This document shows, one piece after another, positions 1-10,339 of a stretch of 64,000 nucleotides of DNA; position 1 is the stretch's first letter; each line of letters starts with the position of its first letter. Source of the DNA: Prevotella sp. (GTDB lineage: Bacteria; Bacteroidota; Bacteroidia; Bacteroidales; Bacteroidaceae); assembly GCA_024697645.1 (NCBI GenBank), contig JAILFH010000089.1, forward strand, positions 25,320-89,319, read 5' to 3'. The position numbers and the translations under genes are program-made. The notes under the pieces are model-generated. The model was not told the origin of the DNA and searched no databases. It saw nothing but the letters and a program-made list of their open reading frames with translations.

Positions 1-248
1 ATTGCGCAAATGCCCTATTTCCACAGGCAAGAAATGCTGCCAACAATAATAATTTCACAAATGAAGACTTCATATATTGAGTTTGAGAGTTGTTATTTTG
101 ATGAGTCTATGAAATTTGCAAGTAGAGTAGGTTATGTCATCACATAGTGGGACTTCAATATCTCGTGCGTCACGTTCCGCTTTTGACGGAGACGCAACGC
201 ACGATGAAATGGAACGCCCTCTAAATTAGAGAGAGTGAAAAGAGTTTC

Positions 249-2339
249 TTATCTGACAATGTACTTCGAACCGTTCTTAATAACGACGCCCTTGTAGTTC
301 TTAGAAACACGCTGACCAGCGAGGTTGTAGATTGCGTCATTGCTGCGGACGGTATTGTCGTTCACGTTGTTGATGCCAGTATCGGTACCAAACTCATAGG
401 GAGAAGTGCCTGCGCCTTCCTTCACGTAGAAGTTCTTAGTGCCAGTCTGGTCGATCAGAGACTCTGTGCTGGCCTCGTCTCTCCAGATAACATCGGTGAT
501 GTAGTAGTCGCAAGCAGCCTTGATCTCAGCCATATTGAAGGCGATAGACTTCATGCCGTCGGCCTCAGAAGGAACGGTGAATGTAGTCTCGAAGTTCTGC
601 CATTCCTCAGTGAAGTTGAAGGTGCCGAGGCAATTCCAGTGCAAGTAAGCACCTGGCTCACCGTGACACTGTGTGCCGCTCGTAGCAGGAATAGAACTCT
701 TGTATCTGAAGGAAATAACAGTTACCTCACCAGCAGAAAGAGTGCGGTTGGCAATGATGAAGAACTGGTTGTCCCAAGGCTGGCCTTCACCACCTTCTTC
801 CTCATTGATAGTGCCATCAGAGCCGTCGGCAAGGTCGTCGCGCTCCTGACCCTTCACAACCACTTCCGTCGGGTTGGGATCAATCTGGATAACCGGCTTG
901 TCGATGATTTCCTCACCTTCTAACTGAACGAAGTTGATTGACTTGTATTCAGTATCGATAGAAATCTTCCACACACCAGCAGCGGGGAGTTTGATCTTGG
1001 CGTTAGATCCTTCAGTGTAGTCGTACCACTCGTCCTCACCACTCTTAATATTGGTTGTGGAAGGCTTGATGGTACCGCCCTTGAACGAAGCATTGTGGCC
1101 GCGAACAGTAGAAATCATCAACTCATTGACCCAACTGTCTTGCTTGCCCTGTGTACCAACGGTAGCAACAAGCAGGCCATCGCCGCCATCAACAAACTCA
1201 ATAGCATTGTCGAAGTCGTACTCAATACCTGTAGTGGTGTTGGAAGAAGCAACGAAGAATCCGTGGTCGAGTTTCATTTCAGACAGAGAGATGTCGTCGA
1301 TATAGAAATCAACAGCATCCTTGACATTCGGGTTCAGGTTGAATGCGATAGAATAAGCATCGGTTGCTGCATCAGGAACTGTGAATGTCTGGTCGAAATC
1401 CTGCCAAGCCGTTGTGAAGGAAACATCACCGATAGCCTGCCAGTGGACATAGTCAGACGGAGTCTGATGGTGGAACTGGGTGTTTGTAACAACGTCCTGA
1501 GAAGCCTTGTAGCGGAAATGGATCTTGTACTGTGAGCCAACCTTCAACTGCTTCGGAGACTGGATCCAGAACTGGTTGTCCCAAGCAGAGGCATCGCCCT
1601 CAGTATCGGCAATGGCTGCATGAACGACGAACACGTGAGAACCGTCAACCTCTTCGATGTCGGCAGGATATGGGTTCCAAGCGCCATCCTCATTCAGGTT
1701 CTTACCCTTCACCTTACCCCAAGCACAAACGAACGTGTTCCTTTCAGAATCGTTATAGACTACGTCGGCAAGACCCAGGTCGGCCCACGATTTCTCAGCA
1801 TCACCATTGGTGAGCAACTCAATCCACTCTACGGGCTTCTGGTTGCCGCTTTCCTCGTGGGTAATCTTCAGATAGGCGATATCCCAATCACCAACATAGT
1901 CACCACACTGCATGAGGATGTTACCGCCGGAAGCATCTGTGCACTCGTAATCGACAGTTCCCTCAACCCAATCAGTCGTGATGGGGAATTGTCCATAAGG
2001 TGTCTGTCCGAATCCAAGCATAGATACGTTCTGGGCAACAGAACCCTTAATCTTGTAATGAAGCGTATAGACAACGCCTATCTCAGCACTGACACCACCG
2101 ATAGGATGGAACTGGCAGTCCCAAGAGGGGTCAGTTGCTTCCTCACTATGGAAGTGAAGACAACCATCCTGAATGGTGAGACGGGCTACTGCCGATTCAC
2201 TGGCGCCCCAGCCCGCAAACTTAAACTCCGAAATGTCGGAATACTTAGAGAAGTCGACTTCAGCATCAACTACCTCTACCGCCTTTGCCCCCATGAAACA
2301 TGCAAGGAGAACAAAAAGAGTAAAAATTTTCTTCATCAT
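249..2339 (-). CDS. Secreted protein with about three CBM4/9-like beta-sandwich modules and a Prevotella-type C-terminal tail
   Basis: Signal peptide MKKIFTLFVLLACFMGAKA. Repeated module ends such as WQDFDQTFTVPDAATDAYSIAFNLN and WQNFETTFTVPSEADGMKSIAFNM. C-terminus IYNLAGQRVSKNYKGVVIKNGSKYIVR. Last gene of the minus-strand xylan operon. Confidence 0.7.
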   Translation of the reverse strand: MMKKIFTLFVLLACFMGAKAVEVVDAEVDFSKYSDISEFKFAGWGASESAVARLTIQDGCLHFHSEEATDPSWDCQFHPIGGVSAEIGVVYTLHYKIKGSVAQNVSMLGFGQTPYGQFPITTDWVEGTVDYECTDASGGNILMQCGDYVGDWDIAYLKITHEESGNQKPVEWIELLTNGDAEKSWADLGLADVVYNDSERNTFVCAWGKVKGKNLNEDGAWNPYPADIEEVDGSHVFVVHAAIADTEGDASAWDNQFWIQSPKQLKVGSQYKIHFRYKASQDVVTNTQFHHQTPSDYVHWQAIGDVSFTTAWQDFDQTFTVPDAATDAYSIAFNLNPNVKDAVDFYIDDISLSEMKLDHGFFVASSNTTTGIEYDFDNAIEFVDGGDGLLVATVGTQGKQDSWVNELMISTVRGHNASFKGGTIKPSTTNIKSGEDEWYDYTEGSNAKIKLPAAGVWKISIDTEYKSINFVQLEGEEIIDKPVIQIDPNPTEVVVKGQERDDLADGSDGTINEEEGGEGQPWDNQFFIIANRTLSAGEVTVISFRYKSSIPATSGTQCHGEPGAYLHWNCLGTFNFTEEWQNFETTFTVPSEADGMKSIAFNMAEIKAACDYYITDVIWRDEASTESLIDQTGTKNFYVKEGAGTSPYEFGTDTGINNVNDNTVRSNDAIYNLAGQRVSKNYKGVVIKNGSKYIVR

Positions 2340-2455
2340 AATAATTTTAGATTAATAAAATAGAATAAAAATAAAGTGTAATTGCTATTTGAAAGATAAC
2401 TGCCAGGAAAGGGGTTTCCCTCTGTTCGCTGGCAATTATCTGCCATAAGAGTTCA

Positions 2456-4195
2456 TCATTGTCCGCTGAGGGCATCGCAGAATGCCTTATAGGTGGCATT
2501 GCGTACCCAGTCCTTGCTCTTGCTGTCGACAGACCAGAGACCTACGGGGTCGGTGGTGTCGGCGAGGTTGCCCTTACAGATACCAGCCTGTTTGTCGTGA
2601 GGAATCTTATTCATGTAAGTCTTGATGACATAACCATAGTAATCGGCCAACTGCTGACGCTGGGCTTCCGTGATTGCTGCCGCTGAGACAGGAGCGCCCG
2701 CAGCATCCTGATACTTAATGTCGAAATTGGAGAGGCGGACGAGTTTTCCCGTAGAGGCAAGATTCGCGAGAAGGCGGTCGAGAGAAGCCTTGTTGGCCTC
2801 CTGCTTGGCGGGATTCTCGCTATAGGTGAGATTCAGTTTGGCATTGATGCCGTCGATCTTCGCTCCGTTGGCGTCCCAGATGCCAATCCAGTACTTGAGG
2901 CTCTCGAATACCTTCTGCTGCTCAAGTCCGGTTTCGCTGATAAAGAACTTCAGTTCTTCGGGTACTCCGCCATACTTCTCGAAAGCAGCACGAGCCACTT
3001 TTGATACCTCAGGCGCATAGTTGGCGCTTCCGAGAATATCCTGCCAGAAAATCTTCTCGGTAGAATGCTTGAGGTCGAGCATACCGTTCTCCAATTCAGC
3101 CGAGGGATCAATGGGTTCGTCAATCAGGTCGAACAACTTGATGCGACCGGCATTGATTTCCATCAGTTTGTCGCACCATGTGTCGATGGCATAATTGATG
3201 GTGTCGTTCAGTTCCTGCGCAGTCTGTGGACGATGGTTGTCGGGATAGTAGCCTACCTCCACCTTCTGGATATAGACAGGAGCGGAAGGCGTATTGTCGA
3301 TTCTCAGGTAACCTTCAGTCGCGTCGGGAGCACTTTGTGCCTCGACCACAATCTTCTGCCATTTACCGGGCTTGCAGATCCACTTTCCATCAGTACCGCT
3401 TCCGTCGATTCTATTACCGGAAAAGTTTACATAGAAAGATGCTTCCTTGTCGGCCTTTGCCCAGAAGACAATCGTATACTTAGCAAGCGGATCGACATCG
3501 AAACCTTCGATGATGCGTACTTTTGCTCGCTGATTGATCTTGAGCGTGTTCTGATCATCATACTTGGTAATTGAAGCACTTCCGCTTTCAATGGTACCTG
3601 TGTAGTTGCCTACAGGCATATCGTTGAAGTTGACGGTCTTTCCCTCTACGTAGTCGACAGGGACTTCAATGGGAGCCGTGAGCGTGGCCAGCCATTCGTC
3701 GGCCTGATTGGCATTAGCGAAGAGCGGACTGCCGTAGACCTCATAGCCGATTTCTTCAACATGGGCGAGGAGGTCGCTCATATCGAGGAAATTCATCACA
3801 CCCTTGGCGTTGACAATAGAACCAGACATCAGGGACGTGCCGAAAGCAACATTGTCGAAGTTGGTAACGGCGGCAGCATGAGCCAGTTCCTGCTTGTTGA
3901 AATCAACCACCTTCAGCAATGCGCCGAGCGACATGTTCGGATAAGCCTCCCTATTGATGTAGTCCTTAACGGGGTTCAGATCCTTATACGGCTCCACGAA
4001 AGCAGGGTCGGGCTGAGCAGTGAAATCGTCTGTCTCATTATAGTCAGCACAGGAGGAAACGAAGCATGAAGAAAGAAGAATGAAGAATGCTGTTGCAAGC
4101 AACTTCACCGACGTTTTCTTGCGTCTTTTCTCTGCTATAAATTTCTTTTGTCTCATATCTTTATCAATTTTAAACCACCATGAAAAATTCTTCAT
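2456..4195 (-). CDS. GH10 xylanase-like lipoprotein with an inserted CBM, probably catalytically inactive
   Basis: Lipobox SSCFVSSCADYNE. GH10-like YPNMSLGA, FDLIDEPID (acid/base region) and EEL.FFISETGLE. CBM-like insert VNFNDMPVGNYTG...VYIQKVEVGYY. Nucleophile motif reads LSNFD instead of xTELD. Confidence 0.75.
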   Translation of the reverse strand: MKNFSWWFKIDKDMRQKKFIAEKRRKKTSVKLLATAFFILLSSCFVSSCADYNETDDFTAQPDPAFVEPYKDLNPVKDYINREAYPNMSLGALLKVVDFNKQELAHAAAVTNFDNVAFGTSLMSGSIVNAKGVMNFLDMSDLLAHVEEIGYEVYGSPLFANANQADEWLATLTAPIEVPVDYVEGKTVNFNDMPVGNYTGTIESGSASITKYDDQNTLKINQRAKVRIIEGFDVDPLAKYTIVFWAKADKEASFYVNFSGNRIDGSGTDGKWICKPGKWQKIVVEAQSAPDATEGYLRIDNTPSAPVYIQKVEVGYYPDNHRPQTAQELNDTINYAIDTWCDKLMEINAGRIKLFDLIDEPIDPSAELENGMLDLKHSTEKIFWQDILGSANYAPEVSKVARAAFEKYGGVPEELKFFISETGLEQQKVFESLKYWIGIWDANGAKIDGINAKLNLTYSENPAKQEANKASLDRLLANLASTGKLVRLSNFDIKYQDAAGAPVSAAAITEAQRQQLADYYGYVIKTYMNKIPHDKQAGICKGNLADTTDPVGLWSVDSKSKDWVRNATYKAFCDALSGQ

Positions 4196-4198
4196 TCA

Positions 4199-5341
4199 TC
4201 ACTTCACGTATTTGGGCGTGAAGAATACTTTCTGATTAGACTCACGGGTCTGAACGACAAGCGTATCGTTGGTTGACACCTGAATATCGCTGTTTTCGAA
4301 ACTTACATTGTAAGCCAGACGGAGAATATCGCGCTGAACGGGCTCTCCTTCGTTGCTTCCCCACTGATAGTCCTTATATTCCGAACGCTCTGTGCCATTG
4401 GTAATGAATTCGCCAGAACCAGTGGCCGTTACGTTCTCATCGTCAGTGGAAATGGTGCATGTGTTGCCGTTGAACGTGAGGATGAGGTTGCAGGAAATGG
4501 ATGCGCCGGAAGTCTTGAACGATACCGGGAAGATGGCCTGCGACATGTTCTTGGTTGTGATGCCGCAGACTTCATCATTCTGGTTGACGGGATTCTCCTT
4601 ATAACGCTCCACATCTGTGTTCACGAGTGAGAAATCCTTGCGTACAATCGTTGTAGTCTCTCCCTTTTCAGTCACATTGTCGACGCCTCGGCGAATATAT
4701 TTTGCCTGCCACGGGTTCATGTATTTCACGCAGTAGAGCACATAGTCCTTGGCGAGAATGTCCCAGTCTTCGGTGTTGGTGCGGGAAGGCGAGAGACCTT
4801 CGCGCGGTTTGCCCGTAAGAATATGGTCGATGCCCCGTACGCTCTTCATCAGAAGGGGTATGACGTAGGTATTCTCTATGGCCTTAGGGTCGTTGAAGAA
4901 AGCATCAGTGAACTGTACTTCTACATAACCGCGAGTATCACCATTGTAGGGAATGACATTGGATGCGAGTTTATAATATGATGTCGGCATTGGAAGCACC
5001 GGTGACGCTGCATTGCCGCCTTCATCCACAAACCAGAGATTGTCGCAGAGTGACTCGTCGACGGCAATCTCGGCATAGGCGTCGCGTCCGCCATAGGCTC
5101 CACCCATCGTAGAATAGATCCGGCACTTGTGCTCGTTGTCGATGGCGTTGTCGTAGATGTCATTGCCAAGTACAAGTGTGCGTACCGGGAACTGATAGGC
5201 GAAGTAGGCTGTGGTGCCTCCTTCGTAGTCGGGGAACTCATGGTCTGCATTATAGCAGGACGTAAGTGCTACGCTAAATGACAACTGACAAATGATAAAT
5301 GATAGAATTATCAAGCGTCTCTTATTATTTTTGGTAATCAT
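4199..5341 (-). CDS. DUF1735-type surface glycan-binding lipoprotein (XusE-like position)
   Basis: Lipobox VALTSCYNADHEFPDYEGGTTAYFAYQFPVRTLVLG is characteristic of DUF1735/BT_3987-like proteins. Directly downstream of the second susD. Confidence 0.75.
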   Translation of the reverse strand: MITKNNKRRLIILSFIICQLSFSVALTSCYNADHEFPDYEGGTTAYFAYQFPVRTLVLGNDIYDNAIDNEHKCRIYSTMGGAYGGRDAYAEIAVDESLCDNLWFVDEGGNAASPVLPMPTSYYKLASNVIPYNGDTRGYVEVQFTDAFFNDPKAIENTYVIPLLMKSVRGIDHILTGKPREGLSPSRTNTEDWDILAKDYVLYCVKYMNPWQAKYIRRGVDNVTEKGETTTIVRKDFSLVNTDVERYKENPVNQNDEVCGITTKNMSQAIFPVSFKTSGASISCNLILTFNGNTCTISTDDENVTATGSGEFITNGTERSEYKDYQWGSNEGEPVQRDILRLAYNVSFENSDIQVSTNDTLVVQTRESNQKVFFTPKYVK

Positions 5342-5401
5342 AATTCTTAATTATATTATTATAGTTCGTGAGTTTTATGAGTTACTCTTCACTTATCAGT
5401 T

Positions 5402-7291
5402 CTATTGCCAACCTTTGTTTTGTTTGAGGTTGCTCCATTTGAGTACTTCGCTCTTAGGGATAGGTCCGTAACACTGGTAAGAGTTGTTGTAATTGCGTTC
5501 CTCGACATTAATGATGGTGTAGGAGAGTTCGCCCGTTTCTTCGTTGCGGTCGATCTTCATTCCCTTCACAGTTTCATCGAGAGGCAACAACCAACGACGA
5601 AGATCCCAGAAACGCTTGTTCTCAAAGCAGAGTTCAAGACGGCGTTCGTTGCGAATCAAGTTGGTCATCTTCACCTGATCGTTGGCACATTCTTCAAGAT
5701 AGACATCACCTTCGGGGAGTTTGCGACCAAATTCGTCGGTGCCAAGACCTGCACGCTCGCGGATGGCCTTAATGACGTCGTAGGCTGTGAAGCCGACGTT
5801 CGTAGGATCAGCCTTGGGTCCCCAGGCATCATTGGCTGCTTCGGCGTAGGCCAGGAAGATTTCGGTGTAGCGGATGCGAGGATAGATGTGCTGTTGCTCA
5901 ATCAGTGAACTTGACAGCGGGCTCACATCGTCGCGAAGCAATTTCTTCAGGTAGTAGCCTGTGCGTGTGGATCTGTCGATGCTGTTGAGATTGTCGTCAG
6001 TCTCGGACTGATCGCCATGAATAGCAGGATAAGTACCCGTAATGATTTCATACTTCTTGGTATGGAAAACGGTACCATTGTAGATGACATCGTCGGTCAG
6101 ACGAAGGTCGCGGTTAGCATACGGATTATTGGGGTCGTAACCGGAATTGGGATCTGTGATAGGACGTCCGCTGCGCATGGGGAAAGCGTCGACAAGGTTC
6201 TGGGACGGGTTGACACGACCCTGACCATACAATGTCGGCGGATAGTTTTCTCTTTCCTGATCGGCATTCTTATGGCGGTCCTCACGCCAGAGAATCTCAG
6301 GCATCTCAGCCGCACTGGGCTCAAGTTTGGGTTTGTTCTTGTACCAAACATTACCTGTCGTGTCGAATCCTTCTAACCCGCCGATACGTTTGAGTACATT
6401 GGCACAAAGCGTTGCTGCTTCGGCAGAAGTCACACCACTCTGTTCGCGGAATGCAGGACTGGCGGCAAGCAGGGCGACCTGAGCCTTGACAGCCTCGGCA
6501 ATACGACCAGAGAGAAGATTCTTAGCCTTGGTGCCAAACACGAGGTTATAGCCAGAGGCATTTGCGCCCAACTGCCTGTATTTCTCAGGAATCTGGGTCT
6601 CCGAACCGATGTCTTCATAATCGGTAGGGAGAAGAAGCATAGCGCTGTCGCAGTCGGCAAAACACTGCTTAACACAGTCGGCAAATGTGGCGCGAGACTG
6701 ATTGAAGTCGGAACCGCCATCCTCGAAAGTGGTCAGCAGGGGCACACCGTATAGGGTACCATCGTCAGCATAGCCTCCGTGGGCCTGCAGCAGATAGTAA
6801 TAAAGAATCGCGCGCAAGCCGAATGCCTCACCTTTCAGACGGTCGACGAACATCTGCTGCTTCGAAGCAGCACTCGGTGCCCATTTCACCTTCTCTACGA
6901 TCGTGAAGAAAAGATTGATATACTGTATTCCATCCTTACAGTTGTTCCACTGAGACATCGGGTTATTGTCGGAAGCCCATGTTCCTGTTGCCATATTCAG
7001 ATAATTGCTCGTCTTCAGGTTGGTGACAGCATCGTCTGTGGCAATGTCGGTTGTCGTGGTCGTAAGGTAAGGAAGTCGTCCGTAGCCATACATCAGCAAG
7101 CCATAGGCATACAGAGACTCTTCCACCATGTCGTCGGCCTGTCGCTTGTTTTCATCTGCTGGCTCGAACATGTCATCACATGAGGTGAGCAGCACTGCAC
7201 TAAATGAGAAACTGCAGATGATCAATAATAAACTTATCAGGCGTCTATAGATATTTTTGGTAATCATAATACTGAATTTTACTCTTTTCAC
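5402..7291 (-). CDS. SusD/RagB-like nutrient-binding outer membrane lipoprotein
   Basis: LLTSCDDMFEPADE lipobox. SusD C-terminal motif IRYTEIFLAYAEAANDAWG...RNERRLELCFENKRFWDLRRW. Confidence 0.92.
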   Translation of the reverse strand: MKRVKFSIMITKNIYRRLISLLLIICSFSFSAVLLTSCDDMFEPADENKRQADDMVEESLYAYGLLMYGYGRLPYLTTTTTDIATDDAVTNLKTSNYLNMATGTWASDNNPMSQWNNCKDGIQYINLFFTIVEKVKWAPSAASKQQMFVDRLKGEAFGLRAILYYYLLQAHGGYADDGTLYGVPLLTTFEDGGSDFNQSRATFADCVKQCFADCDSAMLLLPTDYEDIGSETQIPEKYRQLGANASGYNLVFGTKAKNLLSGRIAEAVKAQVALLAASPAFREQSGVTSAEAATLCANVLKRIGGLEGFDTTGNVWYKNKPKLEPSAAEMPEILWREDRHKNADQERENYPPTLYGQGRVNPSQNLVDAFPMRSGRPITDPNSGYDPNNPYANRDLRLTDDVIYNGTVFHTKKYEIITGTYPAIHGDQSETDDNLNSIDRSTRTGYYLKKLLRDDVSPLSSSLIEQQHIYPRIRYTEIFLAYAEAANDAWGPKADPTNVGFTAYDVIKAIRERAGLGTDEFGRKLPEGDVYLEECANDQVKMTNLIRNERRLELCFENKRFWDLRRWLLPLDETVKGMKIDRNEETGELSYTIINVEERNYNNSYQCYGPIPKSEVLKWSNLKQNKGWQ

Positions 7292-7302
7292 TTATCACTT
7301 CA

Positions 7303-10296
7303 TTACAGGGTAACCTTGACACCGAGGTTATAGAAACGAGTCTGTGGCGCATAGCCAACGCTGGTTTCCATCAACTTGCGGTTCTTTGAAATTGTGAGCA
7401 GGTCGTTTCCGTTCACATAAACAGAGAGGGACTTCACCCATTTCCCATCAAACATTTCCGACGGGAAGTCGTAAGTCAACTGTACCTTGCGAAGGTTGAA
7501 ACGGTCGGTGCTGTACATCCAGAATGTAGATGCTGCACGATTGTTGTTCGAACTCAGCGTTGTCAGACGTGGATGCGTAGCAGTATTAGCAGTCTCCGGC
7601 GTCCAACGACCACGAACGTTCACAGAGTACTTAGCCTCTTGATCCATATAGTAGTAACTCGTGCCGCCACTGTTCTTCATTGCATAAGCGCCGAACTGGC
7701 CATTACCGAGCACAAAGAGCGTGAAATTCTTATACTTGAGCGTAAGGTTCACGCCAACGAACCAAGGAGTTCCGATGCTGCCCAAAGGATTGCTGTAAGG
7801 ACTGGCGGTAGGATTACCTCCGTCGTCAAAAACAGTAATGGTGCCCGACTTGCCAAGAACGACCAAATCCTTATTGTCGATTCGGCCATCACCATTGACA
7901 TCTTCGTACTTCAGGTCACCGGGCTGGATGCTACCACCGATAGCAGGAGTCGGGAGTTCTGACTTCAGCGTGTACTTCGTGGTGCCATCATCGCTGGTGG
8001 TCACATTAAAATCGTTCAGAGAATAGAAGCCCTGACACTTATAGCCCCAGAGCGCATCAAGAGCCTGACCTTCCAAATATTTGTGAGATGCCAAAGGATC
8101 TATCGTCTCATCGTACTTCTTCCATTTTGTGGTGAGATAAGTACCAACGACTCCTAAAGTAGCATCAACTTCACCGATCTTCTTCTTGAGCGTGACGCTA
8201 AAGTCGACACCCTTACGGTTCTGTATGTTATTGTTGATGGCCGGCATGAATGAACTTCCAGAAAGACCACCCTGCAAGTGAGAGGGGAAGGTAGTCAGAT
8301 TCTGGACAATATAGCCAGACATATCCGTATTGAAGAAACTAAGGTCGGTAGAGATCAACTTGTTGAAGAAGGAACCTCTCAGGCTTACCGACCATTCCTT
8401 GCGTTGAACGAAACCGAGGGAGGGATTGACACCCATTGTGGAATAAGTATAACTTGCAGTCGTTCCTTCATTCCATGAGAATCCGCTACCCTTCTGGTTC
8501 CATAAGGCATCATAGATATAGAAGGTATTGTCTTTCAGATAGACATCAATATCTTCTTTCAGATCGCTGTAGGAAGCGCTGAGCATCAGGTCGTCGACGA
8601 AACTTCCCTCCATGAAACTCTCTTTGGCGATGTTCCAACCGAGGGTGAACGAAGGTGAAATGGCATTGCGCTGGTCTTTGGGAAGGCGGGCAGAATGAAC
8701 GCCTGCCATTGCTGCTTCAGCAAAATAACGCCCCATATAGTCGTAACCTAACTGCAGACCTAAGTTTGCATTTGCATAACGATGGTATGTGCCACTTGTC
8801 GTTGTCGTAAACATATTGGCGAGCAACATTCCCGTTACATGATGCTTGGCAGCAAAGGTGTGGTCGTAGTCGAAATGGCCATTCCAACTAATGGTCTGAC
8901 GATATTTCGTATCCGACATAGACATATGACCTGTCACCACTTCGTCGTTCTGCTGGGTAATTGCCGTGATGACGTCCTGTGAATTATAGTTACTCCACGT
9001 TGGAATGAACACAGCGTACTTATTGTTGTATGAAAGACTGTAGTTGGCAGCATAGTCAATAGAGAACAATGTCTTGAAGGACAAACCCTTCAGGAATTTG
9101 TTCATGTCGTAAATGATTCCTGCATCAAACTGGAACTGACGACTGACGTCCTTTGTTCTACCACCAAAATAGCAATCTGCAATGGAGTTAGTCTGGGTGG
9201 CCTTTGTTCCGCCGGGGAAATACTTTCCGTCAAGAAGATTGAGCGACTTGCCCAGGATGGCGAGTGCCTTACTGGCATTCGGGTCTACCATATCAATAGG
9301 AATCAATGGTGCGGCATTCTCCGGGAAGTTTGGACGCATACTGGCCGCATCACCCCAGAAGTTACCCTTATTCTTATTGGCGTTATAGAAGGTGGCGCTC
9401 ACGTTGGCAAAGCCCTTGATGAGTTTGTTGACTACGAGATCCACATTACCACGTACGCTAAAACGGTCGGTGTAGTTGTCCTTAGCCGGACCGAAGTTGA
9501 TGAGATCCTCGAAGCGATAGTAGTTGATGTTTGTGTAGAAGTGGGCACGCGCTCCACCACCCTGGATTTCCAAAGTCCCTTCAGAACGGTTATACACCTT
9601 ACGAATATAATCGGAGGAATAGTAGTTCACGTTAGGATAACGATATGGATTAACACCCAAGGCATGGTTGTATATCTCCTGTTGCGAATAGCGGGGACCT
9701 GTGGGCAATTGGTCGTTCATACATGCCTCGTTATAGAGCGTCATGTACTCCGCAGAGCCAAGATACTCTGGAAATTCCTTGGCCACATGGAAACCTGTAT
9801 TCGCGTTTGCCTGAATCTGAAGGCCGTCCACCTTACCGCGCTTGGTAGTAATCAAGATAGCACCCTTTGCTCCCTTGGCACCATAAAGCACCACTGCCTG
9901 AGCACCCTTAAGGAAGGTAATCTGCTCTATTTCAGAAGGAAGCACATTGTTCGACGGACGCTTCACACCGTCGATAATAACGAGCGGCAGATTGCTGTTG
10001 TCGTTATTGTCGAGACGTTCATTGTCCATACCCCAAAGGTTGTTGCCATTCCATCCACCGACAAGCGCATACATGTCTTCAAGGCTACTCATCGTATAGT
10101 CCTTCCTCTGCAATTCTTCCATATCCACATAGGAAATGCCTCCCAGAAGATGGTCGGGATCCTTATCGCGGAAAGCGACATGGACTTTCTTTTTTGCCGA
10201 GACAGAATCCGCCTCATCGGTGGTCTGTGCATTGACCGCAAGCGGTGATGCAGCGAGCATGGCAAAGAGAAATATGTTTATTTTTATACTTTTCAT
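7303..10296 (-). CDS. SusC/RagA-family TonB-linked outer membrane protein (lacks the N-terminal carboxypeptidase-regulatory domain)
   Basis: Plug motif LVIIDGVKRPSNNVLPSEIEQITFLKGAQAVVLYGAKGAKGAILITTKRG. C-terminal ...RFYNLGVKVTL. Confidence 0.92.
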   Translation of the reverse strand: MKSIKINIFLFAMLAASPLAVNAQTTDEADSVSAKKKVHVAFRDKDPDHLLGGISYVDMEELQRKDYTMSSLEDMYALVGGWNGNNLWGMDNERLDNNDNSNLPLVIIDGVKRPSNNVLPSEIEQITFLKGAQAVVLYGAKGAKGAILITTKRGKVDGLQIQANANTGFHVAKEFPEYLGSAEYMTLYNEACMNDQLPTGPRYSQQEIYNHALGVNPYRYPNVNYYSSDYIRKVYNRSEGTLEIQGGGARAHFYTNINYYRFEDLINFGPAKDNYTDRFSVRGNVDLVVNKLIKGFANVSATFYNANKNKGNFWGDAASMRPNFPENAAPLIPIDMVDPNASKALAILGKSLNLLDGKYFPGGTKATQTNSIADCYFGGRTKDVSRQFQFDAGIIYDMNKFLKGLSFKTLFSIDYAANYSLSYNNKYAVFIPTWSNYNSQDVITAITQQNDEVVTGHMSMSDTKYRQTISWNGHFDYDHTFAAKHHVTGMLLANMFTTTTSGTYHRYANANLGLQLGYDYMGRYFAEAAMAGVHSARLPKDQRNAISPSFTLGWNIAKESFMEGSFVDDLMLSASYSDLKEDIDVYLKDNTFYIYDALWNQKGSGFSWNEGTTASYTYSTMGVNPSLGFVQRKEWSVSLRGSFFNKLISTDLSFFNTDMSGYIVQNLTTFPSHLQGGLSGSSFMPAINNNIQNRKGVDFSVTLKKKIGEVDATLGVVGTYLTTKWKKYDETIDPLASHKYLEGQALDALWGYKCQGFYSLNDFNVTTSDDGTTKYTLKSELPTPAIGGSIQPGDLKYEDVNGDGRIDNKDLVVLGKSGTITVFDDGGNPTASPYSNPLGSIGTPWFVGVNLTLKYKNFTLFVLGNGQFGAYAMKNSGGTSYYYMDQEAKYSVNVRGRWTPETANTATHPRLTTLSSNNNRAASTFWMYSTDRFNLRKVQLTYDFPSEMFDGKWVKSLSVYVNGNDLLTISKNRKLMETSVGYAPQTRFYNLGVKVTL

Positions 10297-10339
10297 ATTT
10301 TCAATTTTTCATTTTCTCATTTCTCATTTTCTCATTGAC

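Noticed and set aside
1620-2363. 247-aa plus-strand ORF opposite the multi-CBM protein
   Set aside because: Antisense to a gene with signal peptide, repeated modules and operon context.
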